Source: Bactericera cockerelli | Lineage: Eukaryota > Arthropoda > Insecta > Hemiptera > Triozidae | Assembly (NCBI GenBank): GCA_024516035.1 | Contig: CM044967.1 | Coordinates: 19,814,810-19,878,809, forward strand | DNA length: 64,000 nt | Direction: 5' to 3' | Part shown: positions 37,225-48,200 of the stretch, piece after piece | Position numbering within the stretch: position 1 is the first letter of the stretch | How the letters are laid out: the number at the start of each line of letters is the position of its first letter | Notes under the pieces: generated by a model | What the model saw: the letters and a program-made list of their open reading frames with translations, nothing else | Database searches by the model: none | Told to the model about the DNA's origin: nothing | Program-made: the position numbers and the translations under genes

Positions 37225-37475
37225 TGTAATAATATATAATAATATCGCCATATTTATACGGCAGATTAGGACTATTAAGTCCCATTTTCAGCATAGCCAA
37301 GACGTTATTAATGGTTAAAATCCAAAGTAAACTGTTCATCGAAACTGGATATAAGAGAACCCATGAGAGCGGATATTTTCTTTTCTTAAATCCAGGTTTT
37401 CTTATAAAAAGGTTATTTTCCCTTATCTTCTTCTTCTTTTCCCTTATACTGAGGTAATTTTGACGTGGAAAATCG
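37225..37475. repeat. Family A SINE tail fragment and family G repeat
   Basis: ATAATATCGCCATATTTATA and GATTAGGACTATTAAGTCCC (37235-37290) are SINE A tail, minus orientation. GAACCCATGAGAGCGGATA and CTTATAAAAAGGTTATTTTCC (37340-37470) are family G. Confidence 0.6.
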
Positions 37476-38029
37476 TTCTCTTTTTTCGTGGTTTGACCGT
37501 ATCAGTATTCGCAAGAGTGATGAGAGAATTCACCCAAACTCATATTTCATTGTTATGATGCCTGAGCTGTGTCGAATTATTTTGATAATCTAACCAGGTT
37601 TGCAAGTAATAGTTTCAGAGATTTGTTCATGGGCAAACGCAAGGAGGACAAAATCCAACTTACACTAGATTTTATGACTTCTTGCGCAACGTAGGTACAC
37701 TAGATATTTTAATTTTCCCAACCCAAAACGTGCTTTTAGTTATCATCTTGCCTCTCTGTAAGAGCAAATAACCTGTTTGTTAGAGAAACTGGATACTGTG
37801 AGAAAAAAAATCTGATGCTTGAGTTCTCTATAATATCCAGGTGACTGTCTAGCGCAATTACTCTAGCGCGCCTGACATTTTTTTTGCCGTGATTAGAACT
37901 CGAACCACCAACCTCCGGGTTGCTTGTTTGCCGGTACATCAATCCCGCTAACTGAGGCGGTAAAAAAGGGAATGGATATGCAAAGAGTCTAAGGTATTTA
38001 ACCTGGGCGTCTATACGATCCTTTTGGCT

Positions 38030-38375
38030 ACAGATGGAGGGGTGAGTGATGGTCTCCAGCCAACTTAATTTCAAAGTTGACTCGTCCTGAATTACGTATT
38101 TCTATGTGCGACCAATCATCATGAGGACTTGGACTTTTCTTTATAAGCCATTAAACCCTTAGGAAACTGCAAGCTAGCCTGGCTTGTAAGGGTTGGCTAG
38201 TCTGTTCTCTGTTTATATTAGTCCTCTAGCGAGACACTGGTCTTCTCCTTTTTTAACGTCCCCCAGCCAGACTGATACAGAGAAGGTATTAGTGACATAC
38301 AGTTCAACCTAGATATAAGAGAACTCACGGGGCCGGATTTATTTCCTCTTATATGCCCAGGTTCGACTGTGTATT
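38030..38375 (+). repeat. Dispersed repeats F and G
   Basis: GTTGACTCGTCCTGAATTAC, CCATTAAACCCTTAGGAAAC and AGCGAGACACTGGTCTTCTC (F), then ATATAAGAGAACTCACGGGG (G). It ends about 120 bp before the mariner. Confidence 0.6.
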
Positions 38376-38492
38376 TTTGTTAATTATAACAAAAGTTATT
38401 GTTAAGTTATTGAACTCGGCAGCCGCCTGGTTTTGAAATCAGGGGACCCTAGATCAAAGACTCTCCTTGCTCAAATAATTAGATTGGCAATA

Positions 38493-39409
38493 CGAGGTTT
38501 GGCTATTAAGTTCGTAGACGCGAGCCGCTACGCAAAAGCTGTCCATGCTAGGAAGATATGATGAACATGTTTAGAAAGCTTCAAGTCTTGTGTTTCGATT
38601 GATAGCTTCACATTGCCTGTACTGTAATTAGTTCTGTTGTAATAGCCCGACGCGCAAGACACCTTTTTTAATTTTGACGATTATGATTGATACAACGTTG
38701 AGCAACGAGTGATTTTGAATTTTACGTTAAACTTTTGGTAAACTTTTTCTTTGTTAAAGACAGTGTTACCCAGGAGGTCATGTTTGAAAAGATCAACGCT
38801 TAAAAAAAGTGGTTAAACGGTTTCAAGGTGTCAGGAGATGTTGGGGGACGGGTCCCGTCCTGGTCGCCCCCAAACCTCAAAACTGACGAAACATTGAAAA
38901 AATTGGTGTTATAAATTCGTTCTGACCGTAAATTTTAACTCTAGGACTAATGGCTGATACACTTAAAATTAATATTAATGGTGGACAAATTTTGCACGAA
39001 AATTTCAACATGACAAAAGTTTGCGCAAAAATTTGGTGCCATGCGCCAGCCCACATGCCTTCTCCGTGAAGGACGTTTCCTATCCAAGTACAACTCCCAG
39101 TGTTGGAACACCCTCCTTAATCACTCGACCTGCCTCGTTGCGACTTTTACTTATTTGCCAAAAATCAATCTACCCTGAAATGGTACCAGATTTGACAGCG
39201 TAAATGACGTAAGAAAAATCCGGCAAAAGTCTTGAAAGGCCTCACCTAAAATGACATCCACCACTGTTTCGATCAATGTAAAATTTGCTTTAGAACGTTG
39301 TATGGGATAGAGGAGGGGAGTACATTGAAAGGGATAACTGCTAAAGTTGGGTAAGTTAAACACACATCGTTTTATGGAAAGAATCTACGAACTTAATAGC
39401 CAAACCTCG
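38493..39409 (+). pseudogene. Decayed, internally deleted mariner transposon with both terminal inverted repeats
   Basis: The ends are inverted repeats: CGAGGTTTGGCTATTAAG at 38493 and its complement ending at 39409, the match running on through TTCGTAGA. The left end is preceded by TA, as expected for a mariner target. The interior reads on the plus strand as a broken transposase. Near 38850 is a GRPQTSKTDE segment typical of the region after the second helix-turn-helix, and near 39095-39150 the remains of the HPPYSPDLAPCDFFLF catalytic signature can be read with substitutions. Near 39310 a DRGGEYIE-like C-terminus appears. Stops and frame changes run throughout, and at 917 bp it is shorter than a usual 1.3 kb mariner, so it cannot encode an enzyme. 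Confidence 0.85.
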
Positions 39410-39504
39410 TCAGTGTGGAAACGCTCCCCATTCGAGGATTTGTGTCTTTTCCAGACAGCTTCAAGATTTTTTCATCACTTGTAACCTTAATTTTTTTATA
39501 ATAA

Positions 39505-39795
39505 ATAGTTATCATATTTGTGTTAATCACTTTCGTGATATCACGAACTATAAGCATAGCCAGCGTCGATGGAACGTTGAGTACACCACAGTTGAACCAG
39601 TTCTCATTTTCTCAGCAAAGTCAAGCAACGTACAGGCCAGAACTTCAATAGGTGACCGTTCAAATTCGGTCACCCACCATTGTGATGTCACAATACTGAA
39701 ACTCGCTTTACTAAGTCTAGGATGAATCCGGGACTCAACCACCGACCTCCAGGTTACAAGTCCGCGCCTTATTGATCAAGCTACTGAGGTGGTTA
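39505..39795 (-). repeat. Family D SINE with an internal 5S-like segment
   Basis: Family D tail at 39505-39545, then 5S-like CCAGTTCTCATTTTCTCAGC and GTCAAGCAACGTACAGGCC (39593-39640, plus orientation), then the tRNA-like head at 39690-39790. The same order of pieces is suggested around 2210-2372. Confidence 0.6.
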
Positions 39796-39975
39796 GTTTC
39801 ATAATAAAGAATTAAAGTTACGCTAATGTCGCTAATGATGTGAAATCTGAAATTGGAACTTGGAGAAAAATAAAGAGAAGTCACGTTTGCAAAAGGATTC
39901 AAAATGTGGGGGCAGTATTAAATTAATTTATTTTCTTTAAATTAGTGACCCATGTGCTCAATCGTGTTAAGCACC

Positions 39976-40383
39976 TACAGGGTGTATCCAAGATATGTCT
40001 CCATAAGTTCTAGGGTGAGAACTTGTCACAACCAAAAATGTCTTACAGAGATATTTGTAGTTCTTTCAGAAATGGAATTTTTCTGGAAAGAGCTCGAGGA
40101 TAACGTAGACTCGGCTTCAGTTTTGAGTGATTTTTACAAATATGCTGTCAAAATTAACTATGAAAACAGCATTCTTTTAAAATTAAAGAAAACAGTTGAG
40201 AGTGAATTTTTTCACCAAAAAAAAGGTCGTGCATTTCTGGTTTATCAAAAAAAAAAACATGGCTAACATAGTGCAAATTGATAATTTAACGACAACATTA
40301 CCATGGATCGAACATTGTTGATTGCAATTCGCAAGTTCAACCACACCTAGACTTTTGACCACCTATTTTACAGACACCCTGTA
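39976..40383. mobile_element. Possible small DNA element with TACAGGGTGT ends
   Basis: TACAGGGTGT at 39976 and the inverted ACACCCTGTA-like end at 40374-40383 resemble the ends of the fold-back at 14213. The interior shows no transposase. Confidence 0.4.
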
Positions 40384-41350
40384 TATGAGGAAACCAAAAC
40401 AACGTTTATTAAATCAGTAATCCCTCACCATTGATACCCTGTTGTCAGTAAAAATTACTCTAATAAAATTTATATATCTATACATATAAAACGCGAAATG
40501 CACTCAATCGCTGATCTCTGTAATGGAAATACCAAAGAAGATGAACTTTTGACAAAAGTGTCTTACGGTGTTTACATGTGCAATAAAGAAATGATTTTCT
40601 TTGGAATTTTCCAATTAAAATATTTCTAAATATTATAAAGAGAAAATGAATTTGAAAAAAATAATAATATTTAATTTAGAAAAAATCATGGCTTGGCAGG
40701 AACTAGGTTTTTCACAAAAATAATATAAAAATGATACTAAAAAGATTCATAAGTTTTGAAGAGGTCTCAAAATTTTCAGCTCTACTCTAATGAGTTATCT
40801 TGTTTAAAAAATGTCAGTTCATAATACTCTCAAGTGTAATATCTCTTTCTAACTGTCCAATGAGATTCAACATGTTTTTTTTTTACTTTCCATATCTTAT
40901 AGAAAAGAAAGTAATGGAATCTTATTTTAAGTTTGTGATATCAGAATTTGAAAATAGTTTCTTCTTTGTCGTTCCTCTTGTGCCTTTAAAACACCGTCCA
41001 ATAATTAATTACCGATTAGACATTCCAGAGACAAAAATCCCATGTTAGCCAACCCTTGGGTACAGTTAGAAAGTGATCACAGTAAATAACCTGAATACAA
41101 TATTCCAAACAGGATTTTACTATTTCATCAAGAATAAGTCATAAAGACTGTAGAAACAACAGTTGAATGCGTGTCTCGAAAAACGATCAATGTTACAAAA
41201 TTTGGAAGTCGGTCTCAGTTGCAACAAGATTTTTTTTGTGTGAGAAGTAGTACGCCTCCACGTGGTGCACCCTGGATAACTCTAAACAGACTACTCTTTT
41301 GGATGCCAAACTGTCCCTTTGATCTCCTGGCAATATTTTGAAATTGATTT
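40384..41350. other. Intergenic, nothing recognised
   Basis: AT-rich, low complexity in places; a short TACTTTCC/GAAAGTA hairpin lies near 40885-40912. Confidence 0.4.
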
Positions 41351-41352
41351 AT

Positions 41353-41593
41353 CCTCCTGAGACCTGAGTGTTTTTTTCTTTTTACTGGATATAGACCGAA
41401 CGTTTTAATTGTAGAACATTGAGTTTTACTTCATACAGACCTGAAGGTTAGAATTTTTTTCCATGCATATAGACCGAGCGTTTTACTCCTAGAACATTAT
41501 TTTTGAACATGTTCAGTAGAAAAATTAAAGACACTCAGGTTTATATTGAGGAGATTTCAATGTTCTACCAGTAGAACTTCAGGTCTCAGGAGG
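41353..41593. mobile_element. MITE with 15-bp inverted ends and TTAT duplication
   Basis: CCTCCTGAGACCTGA at 41353 and TCAGGTCTCAGGAGG ending at 41593 are exact complements. TTAT lies on both sides (41349-41352 and 41594-41597). The interior has a repeated ATATAGACCGA(A/G)CGTTTTA. No coding capacity. Confidence 0.85.
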
Positions 41594-41689
41594 TTATTGC
41601 AACAAGATGAATGGCCGCTATTCCCGTCATCATGAAATCAACATGATAGTTAAAAAATCACTACAGAGCATCAACATAAGCTCAATATT

Positions 41690-42255
41690 AGAACCGAATG
41701 GTATGTCAAGGAATGATGGAAAAGCCCGGCAAAGATTCCTTAGCAAAAAGTAACATTAATAACAGCTTTACACCAGGCTACGCATCAGAGACTGCAGCTA
41801 AGACAAAACACGACAAATATACTGACATCAAAACTGCAAATATACTGACATCAAAAGTCAAGTCAAAAATTTCATGAAGATTACACATGTTGAATCGCAC
41901 ACTAGTGTGGGATGCAACATGTGTAGATTCCTTAGCAAAAAGTAACATCAATAACAGCTTGACACCAGGCTACGCATCAGAGACTGCAGCTAAGAAAAAC
42001 ATGACAAATATACTGACATCAAAACTGCACATCATTTTTTAACCTTTGCTGTTGAAACTGTTGGGCCATGGGCAGATGAGACTGTAAACTTCATTGACAA
42101 AATTGGACTAATGTTAAAAAAAGAAACAGGAGACAGTCGAATGAAGAATTTCATGATACAAAAAATTTCTCTCGCCATACAGAGAGGAAATAGTGCGTGT
42201 GTCTTGGGTACCATTCCAAGTGGTGTGAAGTTGGAAGAAATATTTTATTTGTAAA
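41690..42255 (+). pseudogene. C-terminal fragment of a retroelement-type protein, duplicated and frameshifted
   Basis: Plus-strand frames contain WDATCVDSLA (about 41905-41935), GYASETAAK, then FAVETVGPWADETVNFIDKIG and ISLAIQRGNSACVLGTIPSG, ending at a TAA at 42252-42254. I know this series (VETLGPWG, RISxAIQRGNAxSVLGT) from the C-termini of proteins annotated as reverse transcriptase-containing retroelements in invertebrates. The clade is not certain. The section starting GATTCCTTAGCAAAAAGTAA occurs at 41728 and again at 41926, about 198 bp apart. The first copy keeps the frame through AAKTKHDKYTDIKTA; the second has lost bases there and shifts frame. No upstream polymerase motifs are readable nearby. 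Confidence 0.55.
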
Positions 42256-42884
42256 AAACAACAAAAAAATGTCGGTTATACTTGAAAATAATGATCTGAG
42301 AGGGGCTTGGAATACATGGCTTCAATTATTTTATAATTTTTTTTTTTTTTGAAAGACTCTATCTTGAAAAAAATTCCAAAAAAAATTGAAGCTAAGTATT
42401 ATAAACACCTCTCAGACCTCTCTCATAATTTCAAATAAAAACTGTTTCCAAAATTTGTAAGATCGTTTTTCCAGACACGAATTCAACTATCATAATTAAT
42501 TTGTAGAGCATGAAGGTGTGAGTCTTCTGAGGCAGTGTAGTATTATTCTAGACTAAAAACTTGGTTTAGAGAACACATGTTGTATGGAGTAAGCTTAATA
42601 TGCCTCAGTGGTATCAAAAATTGTCAAAAAAAAGTATGTTGATATCAAAAAATCTTTCACGATTATATAATAATCATCAAATTGTCAATAAATTCCTTTA
42701 CCAAGTTCAATTCGTCCTGAAAAAAATTCAAAACAATAAAAGTAATGAAAACTACTATGGCATTGAACTAATGATCATTAATGTAAAAATGAACACATTT
42801 TTAACCAGTGGACTTAGCTATTCTAAAAGTATAATCAGTAAAATACTGCAAGTGTAAATTAAACAAGATTTTTTTTTTCTTGCT

Positions 42885-43255
42885 TGATTTTCACAAGATT
42901 AAGCACACCACTTTGTGAAGTTGGTGAATGACGACAGTATTGGGATTGAAGGAGCTACCATTAGAGAACCAAAAAAATAACCATTATTTTGGAGACTAAA
43001 TTTGAGTTGGCTTTGAGAATTATATTGGTGTGTTAACATATAAAAGATCTGTTGGACAAAATGAGTTGGATTGGCAGAATCTAAGTCCTACTATCATTTT
43101 GCCAAATTTAGGAAGTCAATACATCACAATATTAGGCAAAGCCAACTCAAATCTAGTTTCCAAACTAATGTACAATGGTTCATTGAAAACCAACAATGGT
43201 AGCTTCTTCAATCCGAATATTGGCTAGTACTACAATACTTGGCTTAATCTTGTGA
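42885..43255. repeat. Inverted repeat of retroelement-like sequence
   Basis: About 140-bp arms, 42888-43030 and 43117-43255: CACAAGATTAAGC, GGATTGAAGGAGCTACCATT and AAATTTGAGTTGGCTTTG face their complements. The arms may come from the same element as 41690-42255; the product is not recognisable. Confidence 0.65.
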
Positions 43256-43871
43256 TTAGCTCCTTCAATATTACTTGAGGAAATTCCAATTCCAACAATT
43301 GGTCTCTCCCTGCACTACTCTCACCGTGCTCTGAAAGTGCACCTTCTATACAAGGCTACTACCACATCCTACTGACATTCAGACTGCAGTTATCCAGCAA
43401 GGAGTGCTCACTAGAAAATCCATCTTAGTAGACGGTTTTATTGTGGTCAAGAAGAAACACCTAAGATTAAAATACATAGTAAAGCTAATGCAATAGGTAC
43501 TGAACACATACATACGGCGACCTTCATCGATTGAGGAGTTAGGAATATGCTCCTCTCAAAAATATTAAGATATTTTTCATTTAAATACTTTGAAATACTA
43601 AAAACTCTGCACTAACCTTGAACTTCTATGAGAATTATCCAGTTGTATTTCTTTCTCAGTGTCAATAAAATATGCAAAATAAAATCATTGGTGGTTCAAA
43701 TAAATAATCTTTTCAAAATATATACAACATGGAAGACAGTCTGAACAGTTTCTACAGATCTAATGTATAAGAAAAAAATATTTTAAGTACTTCATAAATT
43801 TAGAAAACTTGTTAAATAACAAAATAATTTGTACTTTGGCTAAAAATTTAACAAATACAAGAAATGTTTTT

Positions 43872-45185
43872 TTACTTTGATTTGCGTGCCGATTTTACTC
43901 TACTTGATCGTTTTACTACTATATTTCGATTAGAAGGAACTGAGTTATTTCTTTCATATTGATGTAGTACTTTCTTCATATCAGTCTTATTAATTGGTGA
44001 TGTCCATTTTGATTCTGTGACACGATTTGAACACTTTTCTTGGATTAAAGTTTGTCTATTGTTGAGAAATTTGATGAGATAGAATTTTCCTGTGTCTGAT
44101 ACTAAACTCCAAGCAATTTTTTTGTATTTTTCAATTTCACTATTCATGGGTATCCATTCCTCGTCGACACTGAAAACAGAGAATAAAACACATTATTGAA
44201 GACTATCATATTTGTGTCGTGATATCACAACTACTCAAACTCAAACAATGCGCGCTAGGCATTGCACACATGGTGACCTGGGTTCGATTCCCAGCGGGGG
44301 AGGTTTTTTTCTGCTCTGTACTTGGATGTTCGGGGTCCACTCATACCTCGTGAGGAAAAATGAGTAGCTGCTTTAATGTGAAGCAGCGACTAGTGGCAGA
44401 ATCTTAGGCAAAAAAATAATACAAGATATTGTAAATTAAAGTGGTAAAGTCCTATGATTCTGCGCTACCCACTAAAATTGTGACATAATAACACAAAGAA
44501 AAAGCATTATTATAACTACTCAAACTCACTTTACTTAATATTTGCTTAACTTGGGATTTGAACCACCGACCTCTGATTACAAGTCTGCCGCTTTATCAGT
44601 CTAGCTACAGAGGTCAGTTGAATACTAATTAAAGTGTGTAGGTTTGATTCACCAGCTAAAGAGAAAATATTCATCAGCTTCTAAATAAGAGCCCTGAGTA
44701 CATAAAGATACTCACTTCAATATTTGTTGTAATTCAGAGACCAAATACTCCATACTTTAACATCACTAATAGCTAAACCTAGATGATGGTAATTTGAAAT
44801 GAAGATTCGTCTAACATTACAAGGTTTCTACTTCCTTGTTTTTCAATAGGATTTTACGTTGGATTTTAATACATGACTGGCATATTCTCCCAGTAGGTCA
44901 TGGGAATAATCTGATGGTTGTTTCTTGTGTATTTTTCAACGAGAAATCCGATAACTGTATTATTTTCAGGACTATCGAACTTGCGGTTTTAGACATAGGT
45001 ATGGTCCATATAATAAACAAGATAATGTAACAAGATAATTAAAAATATGTTAAAATGTTGCAGTTAGAATCGAACCCAAAGATGAAATTTTTGCAAAGCT
45101 TTCTTCTGTATCCCTGCGCAACCATTTAGTTCTATTAATGCAGCGTGACCTTTACACTTGAATCCTTCTCGATCAAATGCTAGTT

Positions 45186-45233
<48 letters not shown>

Positions 45234-48200
45234 ATATTACTTCCGAGAAATTTCTAATATTAGAAATCGGAAGTATTGTGTTCGTTTTTGTAAAAAAAAT
45301 ATTTTTTTGCTCCGATTTCAATTTTTTCATATTTCTGGACTTTTTATAACCTCCTGAGCAAATTTTGTTTTATGTCCGTCTGTCGGTCCGTCGGTCTGTC
45401 GGTCTGTTAAAACGATTCCTTGTAACGCGCAAATCTCGGAAACTACTCAACCGATTTTGATGATTTTGCACACATCTAGGAGACATTCTGTAGATGGTCC
45501 CATTTTAAATTCATCGAATTCGTACTAGCGGTTCTGGATGAAAAAGACCATGCGCCTGACCACTAACTTTTTACTTAAATGCTTATATCTCGTGAACGGT
45601 ACACCTGATTTTGATGAAATTTTGTATGTATATGGATATTATTGTTTTACACAGGCTTTTTATATTTACTTTTTAATTAATTTATAATTTGACTCTGATA
45701 TTTAAGAAAATCCGAAATTTTGGACAATAAAGTCAAAAAATAAGAACCACGACTTGCCGATACAGAATTTTTTGTAGCATCTGAATTGTAGAAAAAATAA
45801 TATTCTACCATATAAAACAAATTTGAAGAAAATCGGTGAAGTAGTTTTGGAGATACAAGTAATTTTGTATAAAATCTCAAAATTGGCACGTGTTTACAAT
45901 GTGAAACAATCACGAGGTTGTGTCCATAATTGGCAGTGTTTTTTTTAAATTAGTTTGTTTTTAATTCAATATTCGTTATCTTGTTTTTTTTATGGATCAT
46001 ACATACCTCAGTCTAGAACCAACTATCCTGAAAATCATACTATAAGATTTATTGTTGAAAAGTACATTAAGAACAGGATATGCCAGCCACGTATCAAAAA
46101 TCGCACGTAAAATCCTATGGGAAAAACTAAAAAGTCTTTACTTCTATAGATACCCAATAAGAAAGTCCCAATTTCAATTGAAAGCATGTCCTGAAGATTT
46201 TATAATTTTGTCTGCCTTACAAAACGGACTTGAGAATACTTGTACTTACATGAAAGGAGGATAGTATCTCACTAGTTTCTCGCGCGTTCCGTTCATTAAT
46301 GTTCTTGAAGCAACTACCTGAAAATGAGCAACAACAAAAAAAAGGTTACTATCTGCATTTTTCAAGACATGATAGGGTTTTTGTAGTATTAATGTATACT
46401 GAGTTTGATAAAATACAAAATAAACATGTTCTATGACATATTTTGGACATTTTAAACTGTCTGTCTGTCTGTGCCGGTAGCTCAGTGGTAAAGGCGGCAC
46501 TCTGTGAATCCAGAGATTCCAGAGGTTGTAGGTTCGAAACCCAGCCGGTTATTAATATTTTCAAACTGTATATTAAATATTAAAATTAGCTTGAAAGTAC
46601 GATGCAAACCCATAATATAGTATGATCATTAAAAGTAAGCTTATTCCCATTTTTGAAAACTTCTGTCTTTCAAAGATATAGTCTACAAGTTTTTTCAGAC
46701 GATTTTCTAATATTTGCACCTGTGTTAACCTTTCAAAAGTCACATACAGTGACTTTACCTACGTGTGTTTTCGATTCTCGACCCAATTAGAATTTTAGGC
46801 AAGAATTACATATGGAAGATGCCTTGTAGTTATTACATTCTCACAAAATACTCCAGCATCTAACTCCTCAAAAAAATTCTTTCAAATATTTAGATATACA
46901 GTACTACTTATATTTGACTTTATTACAGAAAATTGAAGAAGAAAAAAATCTGGACACTATTTGTAATTAGGTATTAAGAAAATCAATCCCAAATCCCCCT
47001 CAGCCAGGTCATACAAAAAACAAGCCATGAAGCTGGTTTGAAATAGCTACATCGTTTTTAATTTTGAGCTTTTCTTTTCAACTCATGGAAAAGTGACACC
47101 TTTACATCCTACATTAATTTAGGTATTCCAAATGAGGCTGGCTGGGGGACTATAAACAGGGAGTAGACCAGCAATGACTTGGTTCTGGGGGCCCTTGTCA
47201 ATTATTAGCCTCCTTGTAAAGATAGTGGTAGAGCTGCTGAGTCATTCCTCCACTGTCTGGCTACCACTGTTCACGATGACGCTACACTATGATGATGAAA
47301 AGCGGTCTACTGAATCATTTCAATGCTTACTTTATTCTGCAAACACACGCTGATACTCATGTCGCAATTATATTCTATGATTCCTTGGGAGCACTGCTCG
47401 AAGATTTGTAATCGTTTGGATAGATTTTCCATGACAGATTTATCAAAGAAATCAGGTCGATTAGCTGTAAGAAAAACCAAACAATATTGTAAGTAATATG
47501 AATTTTTATTAAAACTATATAAAAAAATCCCAAAACCACCTACTTTGTTTTGAATTCGACGAAAAATGAGATATTGAAAAGAATATGAATGATGAATACA
47601 TATTTTCTCATAGATTATAAGTAAAGTCGAGGACAAATAAAAAGAAAGAAATAAATTGATGAAAAGACTATTTTTCTTTCTAGTTTTTACTTTGGTGCAA
47701 AAACTGAAACTGCTCCAACAGCAATCAGAGAGTTATTTACTGTAGTCATAGTTTCTGTTGGGACCACTATGTAATTTAGGTCCAATACTTCTCAAATTTT
47801 AAATCTATATTATTAAACATAAAACATTTCGTCGAATACTGTTTTTTTAAATCTTGCCTGAGTAAGGTGTTCTCCGCTGTTTGAGCTTCTTATTGATTTT
47901 TCGCGTTGATTTAGCTACTGGTGAATCCCTGTATTTGCTTTGATTGTTTGAAGATTGAGAGGAAATACTATCTAGATGGTGAGTTATATGCCGACGCTGC
48001 AACACCTGTTAACAGAACAAAAATGTATACTTAATCATTAATTGTAAAAATTAGGATTGTTAGATATTTAATTAAAAAAGAAAAATATTTTACCTTTTAT
48101 GAGATATGGAATAATACTACCAGTTAAAAAGCACAGAACTTTTTTTTTCAGAACCCATAAGAAACTCTAAAAAATGCTGTATCATAAACTCATTTTATTT

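Noticed and set aside
39952..40266. 104-codon frame on the plus strand
   Set aside because: It lies inside a possible TACAGGGTGT-ended element, shows no known domain, and has strongly AT-biased codons.
44703..44752. Short frame MEYLVSELQQIL with a GTGAGT donor that could join the exon at 44169
   Set aside because: The phase would also fit, but the exon at 44169 joins the AEBP2 exon at 46250 in phase, and the joined protein matches the AEBP2 C-terminal domain. A separate first exon is not needed.
45064..45330. Frame with a long Lys run
   Set aside because: It is a translation of the 46-base T-run next to a family H repeat.
46471..46553. A functional tRNA gene
   Set aside because: It has A and B boxes but a faulty acceptor stem and an insertion in the variable region, and it matches the SINE A head exactly in layout.
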